From Erwinia psidii (GTDB taxonomy: Bacteria; Pseudomonadota; Gammaproteobacteria; Enterobacterales; Enterobacteriaceae): 64,000 nucleotides of DNA. The notes beneath the pieces were generated by a model, which searched no databases, was not told the origin of the DNA, and worked only from the letters and a program-made list of their open reading frames with translations. Below are positions 8,448-18,944 of the stretch, piece after piece. The position numbers were made by a program, and so were the translations under genes. Every line of letters starts with the position of its first letter. Position 1 is the stretch's first letter. The stretch spans positions 1-64,000 of the forward strand of contig NZ_RHHM01000012.1 of the NCBI RefSeq assembly GCF_003846135.1, given 5' to 3'.

Positions 8448-9355
8448 TTCCCGGACTGGTTTGGGTCGGAATATGCAGAAATCAGTGATTCTCTTTTTGC
8501 CCTTATTTACGAGCTGGACGACGAAAGCGAGATTGACTCCCCGGCGTTGTGGATAAAGGTCAATCCCAACCTGGATATCTCCGTTGACGGTGACGCGCTG
8601 GCCGACACCATTCAGAAAGCAAGGGGCATTCCGGCTGACCAAACGCTTTAACATCTGGTGCCAGGGGGCGACGCCGTGGATGGGAGCCGGTGCCTGGTCG
8701 GCCTGCAAAAGTGATTACGGTGAAGAAGATTTGCAGGGCATGGCGTGTTACGCCGGGCTCAACCAGCGATATTTCCAGCGTCTGCTATGCCTTTCCGTTT
8801 GAGCGTGAAATCCGCTTTCTGACCCGTCACTATCTGCCGGAAGCACAGTTAAGTCATGTCGCCAATAATAACCGCGCCATCTACCGCCAGTGGGCCACTG
8901 CTGGCTGGTTACGTATCACGCCGGGCGACTGTATTGATGATGACCGTATCCGGGACGACATTCTCCGCGATGCTGAAATCTTCAGCATAAAGCCGGTGGG
9001 CTTTGACACCTGGAACGCCACGTATTTACGCACCCAGCTACAGGGCGCCGGGCTTGATGTGAAGCCGTTCCCGCAGACCTGTCTTAAATTCAGCCCGGTG
9101 GCGAAGTCGCTGGAGGTGTTCGTTAACAGAAGAGTTATCCGGCACAACGGCGATCCGGTGCTGGCCTGGGCAGTGGGTAACGTGGTGATGGAGAGTGACG
9201 CGAACGCCAATATCAAGCTGAATAAAAAGAAATCATCTGACAAAATTGACCTGGCCATCGCGGCACTGATGGCACCTGGCAGGCAGAGCATGAGGATTTC
9301 AGCTTTGATGTGTCAGAAGCCCATAAGCAGCGCCTGGCGGCCTTTACCGGCATTT
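8448..9355 (+). pseudogene. Phage terminase large subunit, multiply frameshifted remnant
   Basis: Three successive frames give consecutive parts of an HK97/lambda-type TerL. The first (8448-8651) reads SLFALIYELDDESEIDSPAL then WIKVNPNLDISVDGDALADT, ending at TAA. The second (about 8640-8755) has RFNIWCQGATPWM and GEEDLQGMACYAGL. The third (about 8755-9290) has STSDISSVCYAFPFE, then the nuclease domain with VGFDTWNATYLRTQL and DPVLAWAVGNVVME, ending SDKIDLAIAALMA. The N-terminal Walker ATPase half is absent. At least two frameshifts and loss of the ATPase make it non-functional. It ends just before the fis terminator. Confidence 0.8.
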
Positions 9356-9494
9356 GAGGATAAAATATATTGCAGTAGCGCTGGCCGGAGCCATGCGGGA
9401 GGACGGTTACGAGCTGCACAGCAAAAACAAGATTTGTTCTCATGTTTACAGCATTGTTCATCTTACCGTGTATAAACATTTGTATAAACAATAA

Positions 9495-9530
9495 CAAAAA
9501 AGGCGTTTAACCATCAGGTTTAACGCCTTT
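9495..9530 (-). terminator. Terminator of dusB-fis operon
   Basis: On the minus strand a GC-containing stem (AAAGGCGTTAAACC / GGTTAAACGCCTTT with one mismatch) with a 4-nt loop is followed by a T-run. It lies about 27 bp past the fis stop codon. Confidence 0.85.
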
Positions 9531-9556
9531 AAAAACAATACGATACTTCTTTTATA

Positions 9557-9853
9557 TCAGTTCATGCCGTATTTTTTTAATTTCTTACGCAGCGTGCCGC
9601 GGTTAATGCCCATCATCAGGGCCGCGCGCGTCTGGTTGCCACGGGTATATTGCATCACCATGTCCAACAGGGGCTGTTCCACTTCAGCTAAAACCAGCTC
9701 ATACAGATCATTCACATCCTGACCATTCAGTTGAGCAAAATAGTTCTTCAGTGCCTGTTTAACCGAATCACGCAGCGGTTTTTGGGTTACCTGGTCCTGT
9801 GAGTTAACGGTTGAAACGGTCAGTACGTCAGAATTTACGCGTTGTTCGAACAT
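9557..9853 (-). CDS. fis: DNA-binding protein Fis
   Basis: Nucleoid-associated global regulator that bends DNA, activates stable RNA promoters and assists site-specific recombination. The 98-aa sequence appears identical to E. coli Fis as I know it. It has the N-terminal beta-hairpin arm ([15 protein letters not shown]) and the C-terminal helix-turn-helix ([27 protein letters not shown], residues 72-98). It follows dusB by 24 bp, so it is expressed from the dusB promoter, as is typical of this operon. Confidence 0.98.
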
Positions 9854-9877
9854 AGTTCTGTCAGCTCTTTATTTCTA

Positions 9878-10843
9878 TTACGCAAGTTTTTCGAAGTATG
9901 CCTCCAACGCCTCCAGCTGTTCGCTGGCATCCTCAATGGCGTTGAATGTGCGCCGAAACTGGTCGTTTGGGGCATGCTCCTGGAGATACCAGGAGACGTG
10001 CTTTCGGGCAATACGGTATCCCTTGCTGTGACCATAAAAGTCGTGCAGTTCCCGTAAGTGCCCGATGAGCAAGCGCTTTACCTCAGCCAGTGGCATTGGT
10101 GCCAGCAGCTCCCCAGTGTCCAGATAGTGCTGGATTTCCCGGAAGATCCACGGTCTTCCCTGAGCCGCACGTCCTATCATCAGGGCATCAGCCCCCGTAT
10201 AGTCGAGTACCGCTCTGGCTTTATGCGGGTCAGTAATATCTCCATTCGCGATGACGGGAATAGAAACGTTCTGCTTAACTGTCCGAATGCTGTCGTATTC
10301 AGCTTCACCGTTGAACAAACAGGAACGTGTGCGTCCGTGAATGGTCAGGGCCTGAATGCCACAGCGTTCAGCCAGTTGGGCAATATCTACACAATTGCGG
10401 TTGTTTACATCCCAGCCAGTACGAATTTTCAGCGTGACGGGTACTTCCACTGCATTGACCACCGAAGAGAGAATAGACTTCACCAGATCGGGGTATTGCA
10501 GCAGGGCGGAACCCGCCATCTTACGATTCACTTTTTTGGCAGGACATCCCATGTTGATGTCGATCACCTGCGCACCTGATAAGGCATTAAGGCGGGCAGC
10601 TTCTGCCATCTCTTTGGGGTCACAACCGGCAATTTGCACGGTACGGATACCCGGCTCGTCGCTGTGAACCATGCGCAATCGTGATTTGTCACTCGCCCAG
10701 ACTTCAGGGTTAGACGACAACATCTCCGATACGGTCATACCAGCCCCCATTGCATAACAAAGAGTCCGAAAAGGCCTGTCGGTTATTCCGGCCATTGGTG
10801 CAGCAATAAGGCGATTACGAAGCTGGTGGTTTCCTATGCGCAT
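9878..10843 (-). CDS. dusB: tRNA-dihydrouridine synthase B
   Basis: FMN/NADPH-dependent enzyme that reduces specific uridines to dihydrouridine in tRNA. Starting at 10843 ([25 protein letters not shown]) gives 321 aa, the family length; the frame is open to 10915 but that would include the promoter. The catalytic Cys100 lies in [14 protein letters not shown]-binding segments ([35 protein letters not shown]) are present. The start has little Shine-Dalgarno sequence and is preceded by a T-run, in line with weak dusB translation ahead of fis. Confidence 0.95.
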   Translation of the reverse strand: MRIGNHQLRNRLIAAPMAGITDRPFRTLCYAMGAGMTVSEMLSSNPEVWASDKSRLRMVHSDEPGIRTVQIAGCDPKEMAEAARLNALSGAQVIDINMGCPAKKVNRKMAGSALLQYPDLVKSILSSVVNAVEVPVTLKIRTGWDVNNRNCVDIAQLAERCGIQALTIHGRTRSCLFNGEAEYDSIRTVKQNVSIPVIANGDITDPHKARAVLDYTGADALMIGRAAQGRPWIFREIQHYLDTGELLAPMPLAEVKRLLIGHLRELHDFYGHSKGYRIARKHVSWYLQEHAPNDQFRRTFNAIEDASEQLEALEAYFEKLA

Positions 10844-10880
10844 GAAAAAAAGTGACCATAGTGTGTCCGCAAGGCGGCGT

Positions 10881-10909
10881 ATATTACGCATTTTTTGGCC
10901 AAGATGAAA
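10881..10909 (-). promoter_or_regulatory. Promoter of dusB-fis
   Basis: On the minus strand a -35-like TTTCAT (10904-10909) and a -10 TAATAT (10881-10886) are 17 bp apart. The surrounding sequence (TGCGTAATATACGCCGCC) is the same as in the E. coli fis promoter, including the GC-rich discriminator that confers stringent control. The promoter sits 40 bp before the dusB ATG. Confidence 0.85.
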
Positions 10910-11159
10910 GGCCAAACTTTGAACGATTTATCGTCACAGAGCAGTAAAAGCCATTATTTTCCTCAGGTATCGAATGAATGTTTATTATAAACAATAAGTT
11001 GAATGTTCATGGTGCTTTTGTGTACAAATATTTTTCTTTTTCCATGAGCAATTTAACGACATAAATAGCGGAATTTTGCCAGGAAAACGATATAACTTCT
11101 TCGTTACCCGGCAAGGGAAAGACTTCGGCTTCTGTTTTTACTCAAATCCTGCGAGAGGG
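10910..11159. other. Intergenic region upstream of dusB-fis
   Basis: AT-rich upstream region of the fis promoter, where Fis and CRP sites would be expected. I see no gene and cannot assign individual binding sites with confidence. Confidence 0.4.
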
Positions 11160-11894
11160 TTAATCAACAACCATTCTTCCATGCAGATCTTGTATGGGGC
11201 GGTTGTTGGGGTGTTGTAACGCTTCCTTAAAGGCTTTCAGCTGTTCAGCGGACAGCGTGACAGGTTGCTTCATCACCAGCCAGCGAACCCCTTCAGTGCA
11301 GGGAGGAGTGGTCAGCGAACCGCTTAACCGGTAATAACGCTTTTCTGAAGGCAGCAGTTTTCTGAGGTCAACTCCCTGTTTGAACACTTCAGGATGATCC
11401 TTTTCCGACGGAAAAGCGGCGATAAGGTCAGTGAGTCCTGGGTTCTCCTTTCCTTCTTTAAACATGACGGCAATCACCGCCAGCTCATTGTTGTCATCAG
11501 CATGAACAAAGTGGGCTTCCAGCGGCCATGCTTTTCCGTTGATGTGGTTCTCGCTGGGGGCATGAAAATGGAACTGCTTAAGAATAAATTTTTTGTCATC
11601 CAGCAAAAAGTGGTCGTTATCTCTGACGGTTACCATAATGGTATGGTCGTTATTAACGATAGTTTCAGTATCAGTGTGAAAATCAATATGAAGATCGGGC
11701 AGATGGCCGTGAACAACATGTGTGATATTGACAGGAGACTGATATTTGCCTTCATGACAGGTATGAAATTCTTTGCTCAATTCTGCCCAGTGTTCGGGAG
11801 ATTGCTGCCCTTCGTATGACCAGTTGGAAGCTGAAAAGGCGGGTGAGAGGGACGCTGCTATGCAAAGCAGCAATACAGACGTTTTAATCTTCAT
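11160..11894 (-). CDS. cah: Periplasmic alpha-class carbonic anhydrase
   Basis: Zinc enzyme that interconverts CO2 and bicarbonate. The 244-aa protein has a Sec signal peptide (MKIKTSVLLLCIAASLSPAFSA, cleaved after about residue 22). Zinc ligands are in KQFHFHAPSENHING (His109, His111) and LEAHFVHAD (His128). SLTTPPCTEGVRW carries the conserved active-site Thr, and Cys46 and Cys199 should form the usual disulfide. It is inserted between prmA and dusB, which adjoin in E. coli. Promoter not identified. Confidence 0.94.
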   Translation of the reverse strand: MKIKTSVLLLCIAASLSPAFSASNWSYEGQQSPEHWAELSKEFHTCHEGKYQSPVNITHVVHGHLPDLHIDFHTDTETIVNNDHTIMVTVRDNDHFLLDDKKFILKQFHFHAPSENHINGKAWPLEAHFVHADDNNELAVIAVMFKEGKENPGLTDLIAAFPSEKDHPEVFKQGVDLRKLLPSEKRYYRLSGSLTTPPCTEGVRWLVMKQPVTLSAEQLKAFKEALQHPNNRPIQDLHGRMVVD

Positions 11895-12032
11895 AATCCC
11901 TTATTTCTGTGTAATACCGGCACCTTCGCGCTGCCGGTTTAGTGAAGCCGTTAAAGACGTACTGATTGTAATGCTATTTTTGGGTCCGGCAAAGATGCTT
12001 ATGTGCGTAATTAAGATGCTAATGAGAGCGTC

Positions 12033-12914
12033 TTACCGACGAATCCCGGTAATCCGGCACCACTCTTCTTTCTCAGCAACCATATCCAGATCAAATTTTT
12101 CTGCATAGGCTTCACACACGCTACTGGCCTGGCTTGCAAGTACGCCAGAGAGTCCCAGATGTCCACCATTCACAGGCAAAACACTAATCAACGGAGCCAG
12201 TTCACGCAGCGGGCCTGCCAAAATATTAGCGACAACCACATCGGCTTTGAGGTTATCGGGCTGCTGGTGAGGAAGATAGAGAGAAAGGCGGTCTGAGACG
12301 CCATTGCGTCCGGCATTGTCACGGCTGGCCTGAATAGCCTGCGGATCGATATCAATACCGATAGCCTTAGCGGCACCCAGTTTCAGTGCTGCAATCGCCA
12401 GAATGCCAGAGCCACAGCCGAAATCGATAACGGTTTTACCCGTCAGATCCAGCCCATCCAGCCATGCCAGACACAATGCGGTGGTGGGATGTGTCCCGGT
12501 GCCGAACGCCAGGCCTGGATCAAGCATCACATTGACCGCCTGTGGGTCGGGTACATCCCGCCAGCTTGGGCAAATCCAAAGACGTTGACCAAAGCGCATG
12601 GGATGGAAGTTATCCATCCACTCACGTTCCCAATCCTTATCTTCAATTTGCTCGATTTTGTAGTGAAAACCCTGACCGAGCAACGCATGATGCTCCAGAC
12701 CGGCGATGACCTCTGGCATATCAGTCTCGGCATCGAACAACCCGATCACATCCGTATCGCCCCACAGTCGCGTTTCACCGGGTAAAGGCTCAAACACCGG
12801 ATTGTCGTGGGTATCCTGAAAGGTGATCGAAACAGCCCCGTGTTCGATCAGCGCATCACCAAGTTCTTCAGCCTGAACGCCAGTAGTGTTGATTTTCATT
12901 TGTATCCAGGGCAT
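12033..12914 (-). CDS. prmA: Ribosomal protein L11 methyltransferase PrmA
   Basis: SAM-dependent methyltransferase that trimethylates ribosomal protein L11. The 293-aa sequence has the N-terminal L11-recognition domain ([20 protein letters not shown]...), a linker, and a Rossmann domain with the SAM motif [22 protein letters not shown] around residues 158-180, then [16 protein letters not shown] and [12 protein letters not shown]. Full family length. It follows panF by 11 bp, so it is probably the end of the panF operon. Confidence 0.97.
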   Translation of the reverse strand: MPWIQMKINTTGVQAEELGDALIEHGAVSITFQDTHDNPVFEPLPGETRLWGDTDVIGLFDAETDMPEVIAGLEHHALLGQGFHYKIEQIEDKDWEREWMDNFHPMRFGQRLWICPSWRDVPDPQAVNVMLDPGLAFGTGTHPTTALCLAWLDGLDLTGKTVIDFGCGSGILAIAALKLGAAKAIGIDIDPQAIQASRDNAGRNGVSDRLSLYLPHQQPDNLKADVVVANILAGPLRELAPLISVLPVNGGHLGLSGVLASQASSVCEAYAEKFDLDMVAEKEEWCRITGIRR

Positions 12915-12925
12915 TGCGACTCTCT

Positions 12926-14377
12926 TTAATCAGTCTGAGTGGAAGCCAGTGCTGATTGCTCAGTCCGGCCAAAACGGTTGCCAATCACAAAAGCAACCAG
13001 GCTCAATAACAGTGACGGAACGACAGGATGAAAGCCCAGTGGTTGCAGCGCCAGCCATGCCAGTAAAATATAACAGGCGGCGCCGACGATCATGCTGCAA
13101 AGGGCGCCCGCTGAATTGGCTTTCTCCCAGTACAGCCCCAGCACCAGTGGCCACAAAAACACCACCTCCAGTCCGCCAAATGCCAGCAGATTCAGCCAGA
13201 TGATCATCTCTGGTGGATGCCATGCGGCCAGCACCAGCAACAGGCACAGCACCAAAGTAGTGCACGCAGAGATTTTTTTCAGCAAAGGTTCCTTATTGCC
13301 ATAATGTGGGCGTGCGCGCAGAAAAAGATCTTTGACGATCGTTGCTGATGATTGCAGTAATTTCGCATTGACCGTCGACATAATCGCTGCCATTGGCGCG
13401 GCAAGAAAGATCCCGGCTGCGACCGGTGGCAGGACATGGATCATCAGGGTCGGGATCACCAGGTCAGGGACCGTCAGATCTGGCATCACTGCTCTGCCCA
13501 GTGCACCAGCCAGATGCATGCCAAATATCAGTACGGTAACGACGATCGTCCCCAGAATGATCCCGCGATGGACAGCCTTACTGTCTTTGTAAGAAATACA
13601 ACGCACGGCAGTGTGAGGCAGACCTACAACGCCGAAGCAAACCAGTATCGAAAAGGAAGCCAGAAATGTCGGGCTGATGATGTCATCCAGCCCACCGGGG
13701 GAGATCAACTGAGGGTTAATGTGCTGAAGTGTATTCACCGCGCTGTGCAGGCCCCCGGCGGCATGAATCACCGCAAAAAGCAGCAGAAAGGTGCCCGCCA
13801 GCATAATCATTCCCTGCATTGCATCGTTGAGCACGCTGGCACGGAAGCCACCAAACGCGGTATAGAAAGCGATGCTGGCACCAAATATCAGTAAACCGGT
13901 GCTGTAGGGGATACCAGCAGCCGTCTCCAGCAGGCGTGCGCCACCAATAAACTGTACGGTCATTGCGCCAATAAAGGCCACCAACAAACTGACGCTGGCA
14001 ATCCATACCAGCAGGGAACTACGATAGCGAGCGAACAGCATATCGTTCAGCGTCACGGCATTATATTGTCTGGCGAGGATGGCAAATTTTTTCCCCAGAA
14101 TGCCCAGTGACAGCCATACGGCAGGAACCTGCACCAGCGACAGCAGCACCCAGCCCAGGCCGTATTTATAAGCGGCGCCCGGTCCACCAATAAATGAGCT
14201 GGCGCTGATATAGGTGGTGGTGAGCGTCATCGCAAGTACAAAGCCGCCCATTGAGCGACTGCCCAGAAAATATTCCATCAGAAAACTGCCCGTGCGTTGT
14301 TTACGCATGGCATAGAGAGACAGGCCTGCGATGAGCAGCAGGTAAGCAACCAATGGCAGGATGATCTCAGCATTCAT
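12926..14377 (-). CDS. panF: Sodium/pantothenate symporter PanF
   Basis: Inner-membrane SSS-family transporter that imports pantothenate with sodium for CoA synthesis. The 483-aa protein has about 13 hydrophobic segments. It carries the family signatures [30 protein letters not shown] near residue 40-65 and a [17 protein letters not shown] segment near 185. Its ATG overlaps the yhdT stop by 4 bp (ATGA type), showing coupling with YhdT. Confidence 0.96.
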   Translation of the reverse strand: MNAEIILPLVAYLLLIAGLSLYAMRKQRTGSFLMEYFLGSRSMGGFVLAMTLTTTYISASSFIGGPGAAYKYGLGWVLLSLVQVPAVWLSLGILGKKFAILARQYNAVTLNDMLFARYRSSLLVWIASVSLLVAFIGAMTVQFIGGARLLETAAGIPYSTGLLIFGASIAFYTAFGGFRASVLNDAMQGMIMLAGTFLLLFAVIHAAGGLHSAVNTLQHINPQLISPGGLDDIISPTFLASFSILVCFGVVGLPHTAVRCISYKDSKAVHRGIILGTIVVTVLIFGMHLAGALGRAVMPDLTVPDLVIPTLMIHVLPPVAAGIFLAAPMAAIMSTVNAKLLQSSATIVKDLFLRARPHYGNKEPLLKKISACTTLVLCLLLVLAAWHPPEMIIWLNLLAFGGLEVVFLWPLVLGLYWEKANSAGALCSMIVGAACYILLAWLALQPLGFHPVVPSLLLSLVAFVIGNRFGRTEQSALASTQTD

Positions 14378-14610
14378 TTATCATCCTCCAGGGGGATATC
14401 GCAGAAAATCCGTTTAACCATCAACCAACAGAGAAAAATAAACAGCGCCGGCACCAGCAGACAGGCCATTTCAAACCAGCGCGGTAGGCCAGTCGGCCCG
14501 ATTTCATTACCTGCAAGGGCAGCCATCGAAGCCCAGCACGCCAGATAAGCTACTGCCAGCCAGAATGACCAGCGAGCTTCACGATTCGCCTGTATGAACC
14601 GTTTATCCAT
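14374..14610 (-). CDS. yhdT: DUF997 membrane protein YhdT
   Basis: A 78-aa inner-membrane protein with two hydrophobic helices (SFWLAVAYLACWASMAALAG and ACLLVPALFIFLCWLMV). It has conserved N-terminal RFIQANREARWS and C-terminal [12 protein letters not shown]997 genes regularly precede panF, and here the genes overlap by 4 bp, so a role accompanying pantothenate transport is plausible but unproven. Confidence 0.93.
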   Translation of the reverse strand: MDKRFIQANREARWSFWLAVAYLACWASMAALAGNEIGPTGLPRWFEMACLLVPALFIFLCWLMVKRIFCDIPLEDDK

Positions 14611-14638
14611 CTCTTAACCTCACTTCCCGACAAAGAAA

Positions 14639-14659
14639 AAGGCCGGTTATACCGGCCTT
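14639..14659 (-). terminator. Hairpin between accC and yhdT
   Basis: AAGGCCGGT / ACCGGCCTT with a 3-nt loop, followed on the minus strand by TTTTTC. It lies 22 bp past the accC stop and probably ends or attenuates the accBC transcript before yhdT-panF. Confidence 0.75.
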
Positions 14660-14680
14660 CCTGGTAACAACAGCGTCGGA

Positions 14681-16030
14681 TCAGGTTTCCTGAAGGCCGA
14701 GTTTTTTCTCCAGATAGTGGATATTGGTACCACCACGCTGGAAATTCTCATCGTTCATGATCTTCATCTGAAGCTCAACGTTAACCTTGATACCGTCGAT
14801 GATCAGTTCTGCCAGTGCATTCTTCATGCGTGCAATCGCCACTTCACGTGTCTCTCCGTAGGTGATCAGCTTGCCGATCATGGAGTCATAGTATGGAGGC
14901 ACGGTGTAACCTGCATAGATATGCGATTCCCAGCGCACGCCGAAACCACCAGGCGCATGGAAACGGGTGATTTTTCCGGGGCTTGGCAGGAATGTGTTGG
15001 GATCTTCAGCGTTAATACGGCATTCCACCGCATGACCACGGATCACCACATCATCCTGGTTGATCGACAGCGGCTGACCGGCGGCAATACGCAATTGCTC
15101 TTTGATCAGATCCACTCCGGTTATCATCTCTGTCACCGGATGTTCAACCTGGATACGGGTGTTCATTTCAATGAAGTAGAACTCGCCGTTTTCAAACAGA
15201 AACTCAAATGTACCTGCTCCGCGATAGCCGATTTCGATGCAAGCTTTTGAGCAACGCTCGCCGATAAAGCGGCGCTGCTCAGGCGTAATACCCGGCGCTG
15301 GCGCTTCTTCCACCACTTTCTGATGACGACGCTGCATCGAGCAGTCGCGTTCTGCCAGATAAATGGCGTTGCCCTGGCCGTCTGCCAGGACCTGAATTTC
15401 GATATGGCGCGGATTTTCCAGGTACTTCTCCATATAAACCATGTCGTTATTGAAAGCCGCTTTGGCCTCCGCTTTCGTCATGTTAATGGATTGCTCAAGG
15501 TCTTTATCACCCCGAACCACACGCATACCTCGACCGCCGCCGCCGCCAGAAGCTTTAATAATTACCGGATAACCTATGCGCTTTGCAATGTCCCGGTTTT
15601 TTTCCATATCGTCGCCCAGAGAACCGTCCGAACCCGGAACGGTTGGCACGCCGCTTTTTTTCATGGCGGTGATAGCGGAAACTTTGTCGCCCATCAGGCG
15701 AATAGTTTCTGCTTTGGGGCCGATAAATATAAAGCCTGAACGCTCAACCTGCTCGGCAAAATCCGCATTTTCGGACAGGAACCCGTAGCCAGGGTGAATG
15801 GCGACAGCCCCGGTTATCTCGGCTGACGAGATAATCGCAGGGATATTGAGGTAGCTTTTGACTGACTGAGCAGGGCCGATACAAATGGTTTCATCTGCCA
15901 GCAGTACGTGTTTTAAATCCCGGTCTGCGCTGGAGTGAACGGCGACAGTCTTGATCCCCAGCTCTTTGCATGCACGAAGAATACGCAGCGCAATCTCACC
16001 ACGGTTAGCTATAACAATTTTATCCAGCAT
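14681..16030 (-). CDS. accC: Biotin carboxylase AccC
   Basis: Biotin carboxylase subunit of acetyl-CoA carboxylase; it carboxylates biotin on AccB with ATP and bicarbonate, the first step of fatty-acid synthesis. The 449-aa sequence has the ATP-grasp glycine loop [13 protein letters not shown] (about 163-175), [14 protein letters not shown] (about 288-301), and RIQVEHPV residues for bicarbonate. Full length. It begins 11 bp after accB, forming the usual accBC operon. Confidence 0.98.
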   Translation of the reverse strand: MLDKIVIANRGEIALRILRACKELGIKTVAVHSSADRDLKHVLLADETICIGPAQSVKSYLNIPAIISSAEITGAVAIHPGYGFLSENADFAEQVERSGFIFIGPKAETIRLMGDKVSAITAMKKSGVPTVPGSDGSLGDDMEKNRDIAKRIGYPVIIKASGGGGGRGMRVVRGDKDLEQSINMTKAEAKAAFNNDMVYMEKYLENPRHIEIQVLADGQGNAIYLAERDCSMQRRHQKVVEEAPAPGITPEQRRFIGERCSKACIEIGYRGAGTFEFLFENGEFYFIEMNTRIQVEHPVTEMITGVDLIKEQLRIAAGQPLSINQDDVVIRGHAVECRINAEDPNTFLPSPGKITRFHAPGGFGVRWESHIYAGYTVPPYYDSMIGKLITYGETREVAIARMKNALAELIIDGIKVNVELQMKIMNDENFQRGGTNIHYLEKKLGLQET

Positions 16031-16041
16031 GGTAGGCCTCG

Positions 16042-16518
16042 TTATTCGATGACGACCAGGGCATCGTCAAATTGAACAGGCTGACCGCTTTCGAGCAGAA
16101 TCGCTTTTACAACGCCCGATTTATCGGCTTCGATCTGATTCATCATTTTCATTGCTTCAACGATGCACAGGGTGTCGCCAGCATTAACTTTCTGACCCAC
16201 TTCAACAAACGCTTTCGCGTCAGGGCTTGGCGTGCGGTAGAAGGTACCGACCATTGGTGAACGTACGATATGACCACTGATCTCGGCAGCCGCAGGTGCT
16301 TCCATTGCTGGCGTGGTTGCTGGCGCAACGGCGGTAGCCAGTGCAGGCTGCTGCTGCTGCATCATCGGTGCTGCATAGGCTTGCTGCATCATCGGGTAAC
16401 CCGTGTTTGCCGGGGAGCGACTGATGCGAACAGACTCTTCACCTTCAGAAATTTCCAGTTCAGCAATACCTGATTCTTCAACCAGTTCGATCAGTTTTTT
16501 AATCTTACGAATATCCAT
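16042..16518 (-). CDS. accB: Biotin carboxyl carrier protein AccB
   Basis: Carrier subunit of acetyl-CoA carboxylase. The 158-aa protein has an N-terminal helix ([16 protein letters not shown]), a Pro/Ala/Gln-rich flexible linker (about 40-80) and a biotinyl domain with the [12 protein letters not shown] motif holding the biotinylated Lys near residue 124. It also has the 'thumb' [11 protein letters not shown]. It precedes accC by 11 bp; aroQ lies 21 bp upstream, so all three may share a transcript. Confidence 0.98.
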   Translation of the reverse strand: MDIRKIKKLIELVEESGIAELEISEGEESVRISRSPANTGYPMMQQAYAAPMMQQQQPALATAVAPATTPAMEAPAAAEISGHIVRSPMVGTFYRTPSPDAKAFVEVGQKVNAGDTLCIVEAMKMMNQIEADKSGVVKAILLESGQPVQFDDALVVIE

Positions 16519-16539
16519 GATTGTGGTTCCGTACTCTGT

Positions 16540-16992
16540 TTAATTAGATTGTGACAGGCGTTTTACAGCTGTCTGTAAAGCCCAGGAATAACCGTCGGCA
16601 CCAAGGCCACAGATGACACCCGCAGCAATATCAGAAAGATAAGAATGATGACGAAAAGGCTCACGGGAATGCACGTTTGACAGATGCACCTCAATAAATG
16701 GGATGCTGACTGCAAGCAGGGCATCACGAAGGGCTACGCTGGTATGAGTGAAAGCCGCCGGATTAATGATGATGTAATCGACATTATCTTTCGCCTCATG
16801 AATGCGTTCAATTAGTGCATATTCCGCATTCGACTGGAGATGGCTCAGCTTCACCTTGAGTGCGTCAGCCTGCAATGTTACGTCGCTAACGATCTCTGCC
16901 AGCGTCGTTTTCCCATATTTATCTGGTTCACGGGTACCAAGAAGATTCAGATTGGGGCCGTTCAAGAGCAGTATGTGAAACTTTTCAGCCAT
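16540..16992 (-). CDS. aroQ: Type II 3-dehydroquinate dehydratase AroQ
   Basis: Shikimate-pathway enzyme dehydrating 3-dehydroquinate. Starting at 16992 ([19 protein letters not shown]) gives 150 aa, normal for the dodecameric type II enzyme. Catalytic Tyr is in [11 protein letters not shown] (about residue 25), and the His in [18 protein letters not shown]. coli K-12 has only type I AroD, so this gene beside accB marks a different lineage. The frame is open 34 codons further upstream, but those residues are atypical. Confidence 0.96.
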   Translation of the reverse strand: MAEKFHILLLNGPNLNLLGTREPDKYGKTTLAEIVSDVTLQADALKVKLSHLQSNAEYALIERIHEAKDNVDYIIINPAAFTHTSVALRDALLAVSIPFIEVHLSNVHSREPFRHHSYLSDIAAGVICGLGADGYSWALQTAVKRLSQSN

Positions 16993-17229
16993 CTTGCCGC
17001 TATCTCCTGCGATAATTGAATCGTCGCACAAAATACAATGGGAAAAGCCATTTGTCACCTTTAACAATGAAATTTGGCTTATCCGCAGGTTCAACGCCGG
17101 GCATTATAACGATTTCGTGGCAATTCACAGCAAAATACTGGTCTTATCAGCGAAGATAATCCCTGGCAGCGGCCAATCACCGGACGTTGAAGCCACATTT
17201 CGACCGCAAGCTGCTCGCTTCAGTGCATT

Positions 17230-17832
17230 TTAGTGCCACCATTGGCGAAATTTTTTGTAGCGACATGCCAGCAAAATAAGCGCCAGGACGGCGTAAATCC
17301 AGGGCTGAGGAGAGAAAACCTTCACTGACCAAAGATAATGAATGGTCGCAAGGATCAGCACAATATAAAGGGTGTTGTGCAGGGTTTGCCAGCGTTTTCC
17401 CAACGCGCTCTGCGCTTTCTGAAATGACGTCAGGGCCAGTGATAACAATATAAACCAGCTGATAATACCCAGCGTCAGGTAAGGGCGGGTGACCATTTCT
17501 GAACCCAGCAGAGCAAGGTTATTGATCCCCAGCTCCAACAGGGCATAACTCACCAGGTGGAATGTGGCCCAGGCAAAGCACCATAGGCCCAACATCCGGC
17601 GAATTCGGATTAACAGAGGCTGCTTTCCGTAGCGTGCCAGCGGTGTCACCAGCAGCGTACCCAGCAGGAACTTTAACGCCATTCTGCCGGTGAAATGTTG
17701 AATGTCTTTTGCAGGATCGGCGCTGAACCCGCCCTGATTGATGGACAAAATCAGCCAGAGCAATGGCAAAAAACCCGCAAGATGCAGGATAATTTTCAGG
17801 CCGAAAATCTGTTTTACGCTCAGGCGAGCCAT
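17230..17832 (-). CDS. msrQ: Heme membrane subunit MsrQ of periplasmic methionine sulfoxide reductase
   Basis: Inner-membrane b-type heme protein passing electrons from the quinone pool to MsrP. The 200-aa sequence has five or six hydrophobic helices of the ferric-reductase-like fold. Heme-ligand His candidates are in [12 protein letters not shown] and [36 protein letters not shown] is a family hallmark. Its ATG shares a base with the msrP stop (TAATG), so the two are translationally coupled. Confidence 0.95.
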   Translation of the reverse strand: MARLSVKQIFGLKIILHLAGFLPLLWLILSINQGGFSADPAKDIQHFTGRMALKFLLGTLLVTPLARYGKQPLLIRIRRMLGLWCFAWATFHLVSYALLELGINNLALLGSEMVTRPYLTLGIISWFILLSLALTSFQKAQSALGKRWQTLHNTLYIVLILATIHYLWSVKVFSPQPWIYAVLALILLACRYKKFRQWWH

Positions 17833-18833
17833 TAAAAATACTCCCGCAGATCCATGCCCCGGTAAAGTGACGCCACCTGCTCTGCATAACCATTAAAAAG
17901 CAAGGTAGGCTGGCGTTTCACGTCCAGAATGCCACCGGAACCGATAAAACGCTCTGTGGCCTGAGACCAGCGGGGATGGTCAACATGTGGGTTAACATTG
18001 GCATAAAATCCGTATTCGTCGGCGGCAAGCTGGTTCCATGTGGTTGGCGGCATCGCTTTCACCAGGGAGATTTTGACAATGGATTTTATTCCTTTGAAGC
18101 CGTATTTCCACGGTACGGTCAGGCGGACAGGCGCACCATTTTGTGGCGGTAACGCTTTACCATAAACGCCGGTGGTCAGCATTGTTAGCGGGTGCATCGC
18201 CTCATCCAGTCGCAATCCTTCAACATAGGGATAATTTATTCCCCCGCCGGTGAAACTGTCTTTCTGCCCTGGCATTTCATCCGGTGCGTACACCGTCTGA
18301 AAGGCGACGTAACGCGCATTGCTGGTGGGTTCGGCCAGTTGCAGCAATTTACCCAGCTCAAAGCCTATCCACGGTACCACCATCGACCAGGCTTCAACGC
18401 AGCGCATACGGTAGATGCGTTGCTCCATGGGAAAGCGCTTAAAAATATCTTCCATGCTGAACGTCAACGGTTTTGCCACTTCTCCATTAATTTCAATTTT
18501 CCAGTCGGTTGTTTTCAGCGTCCCGGCATTGGCGGCGGGATCGGCTTTATCCAGGCCGAATTCATAATAGTTATTGTAACCTTTGACTTTATCTTCCGGC
18601 GTTAGCGGTAAATTTGCCTGATAGTGTGCCGGGCTTGAAAAATCAAGTGCTTTGCCGGGAACGGCTTTTGGACGCTCATCTGGTTTAAACCATGACAACA
18701 GATCGGCCTGCGCCGTGGGGATCGACAGTGCAGCGGTACCAATCCCCAGTAATTTCAGGATCTGACGGCGCTGCACATTGAAAACAGTTTCAGGCGTGAC
18801 ATCGTTTTCGGTCAGTTTATTCACGGGTTTCAT
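17832..18833 (-). CDS. msrP: Periplasmic methionine sulfoxide reductase catalytic subunit MsrP
   Basis: Molybdopterin enzyme repairing oxidised methionines in periplasmic proteins. The start at 18833 ([18 protein letters not shown]) gives 333 aa, matching the family, and has GGAGA upstream; the open frame to 18944 reaches into acuI's flank. A Tat signal ([19 protein letters not shown]) precedes [10 protein letters not shown]. The Mo-ligating Cys lies in [15 protein letters not shown]. Its partner msrQ follows directly. Dependence on a Mo cofactor is notable beside the damaged mobA, although this family uses non-nucleotide Mo-MPT and would not need MobA. Confidence 0.95.
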   Translation of the reverse strand: MKPVNKLTENDVTPETVFNVQRRQILKLLGIGTAALSIPTAQADLLSWFKPDERPKAVPGKALDFSSPAHYQANLPLTPEDKVKGYNNYYEFGLDKADPAANAGTLKTTDWKIEINGEVAKPLTFSMEDIFKRFPMEQRIYRMRCVEAWSMVVPWIGFELGKLLQLAEPTSNARYVAFQTVYAPDEMPGQKDSFTGGGINYPYVEGLRLDEAMHPLTMLTTGVYGKALPPQNGAPVRLTVPWKYGFKGIKSIVKISLVKAMPPTTWNQLAADEYGFYANVNPHVDHPRWSQATERFIGSGGILDVKRQPTLLFNGYAEQVASLYRGMDLREYF

Positions 18834-18944
18834 CAGACGCTTCTCCGGGAGATGAGCATGTACAGCTCGGCGCATCAGTAAAAAGCACGCACCAGGCTGG
18901 TGTGCAATGCCAAAAAGTGATGTTGGTGGAACAGGACGCTGCAA

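Noticed and set aside
8406-8708. 100-aa minus-strand ORF
   Set aside because: Antisense to the terminase remnant, whose plus-strand frames match a known family.
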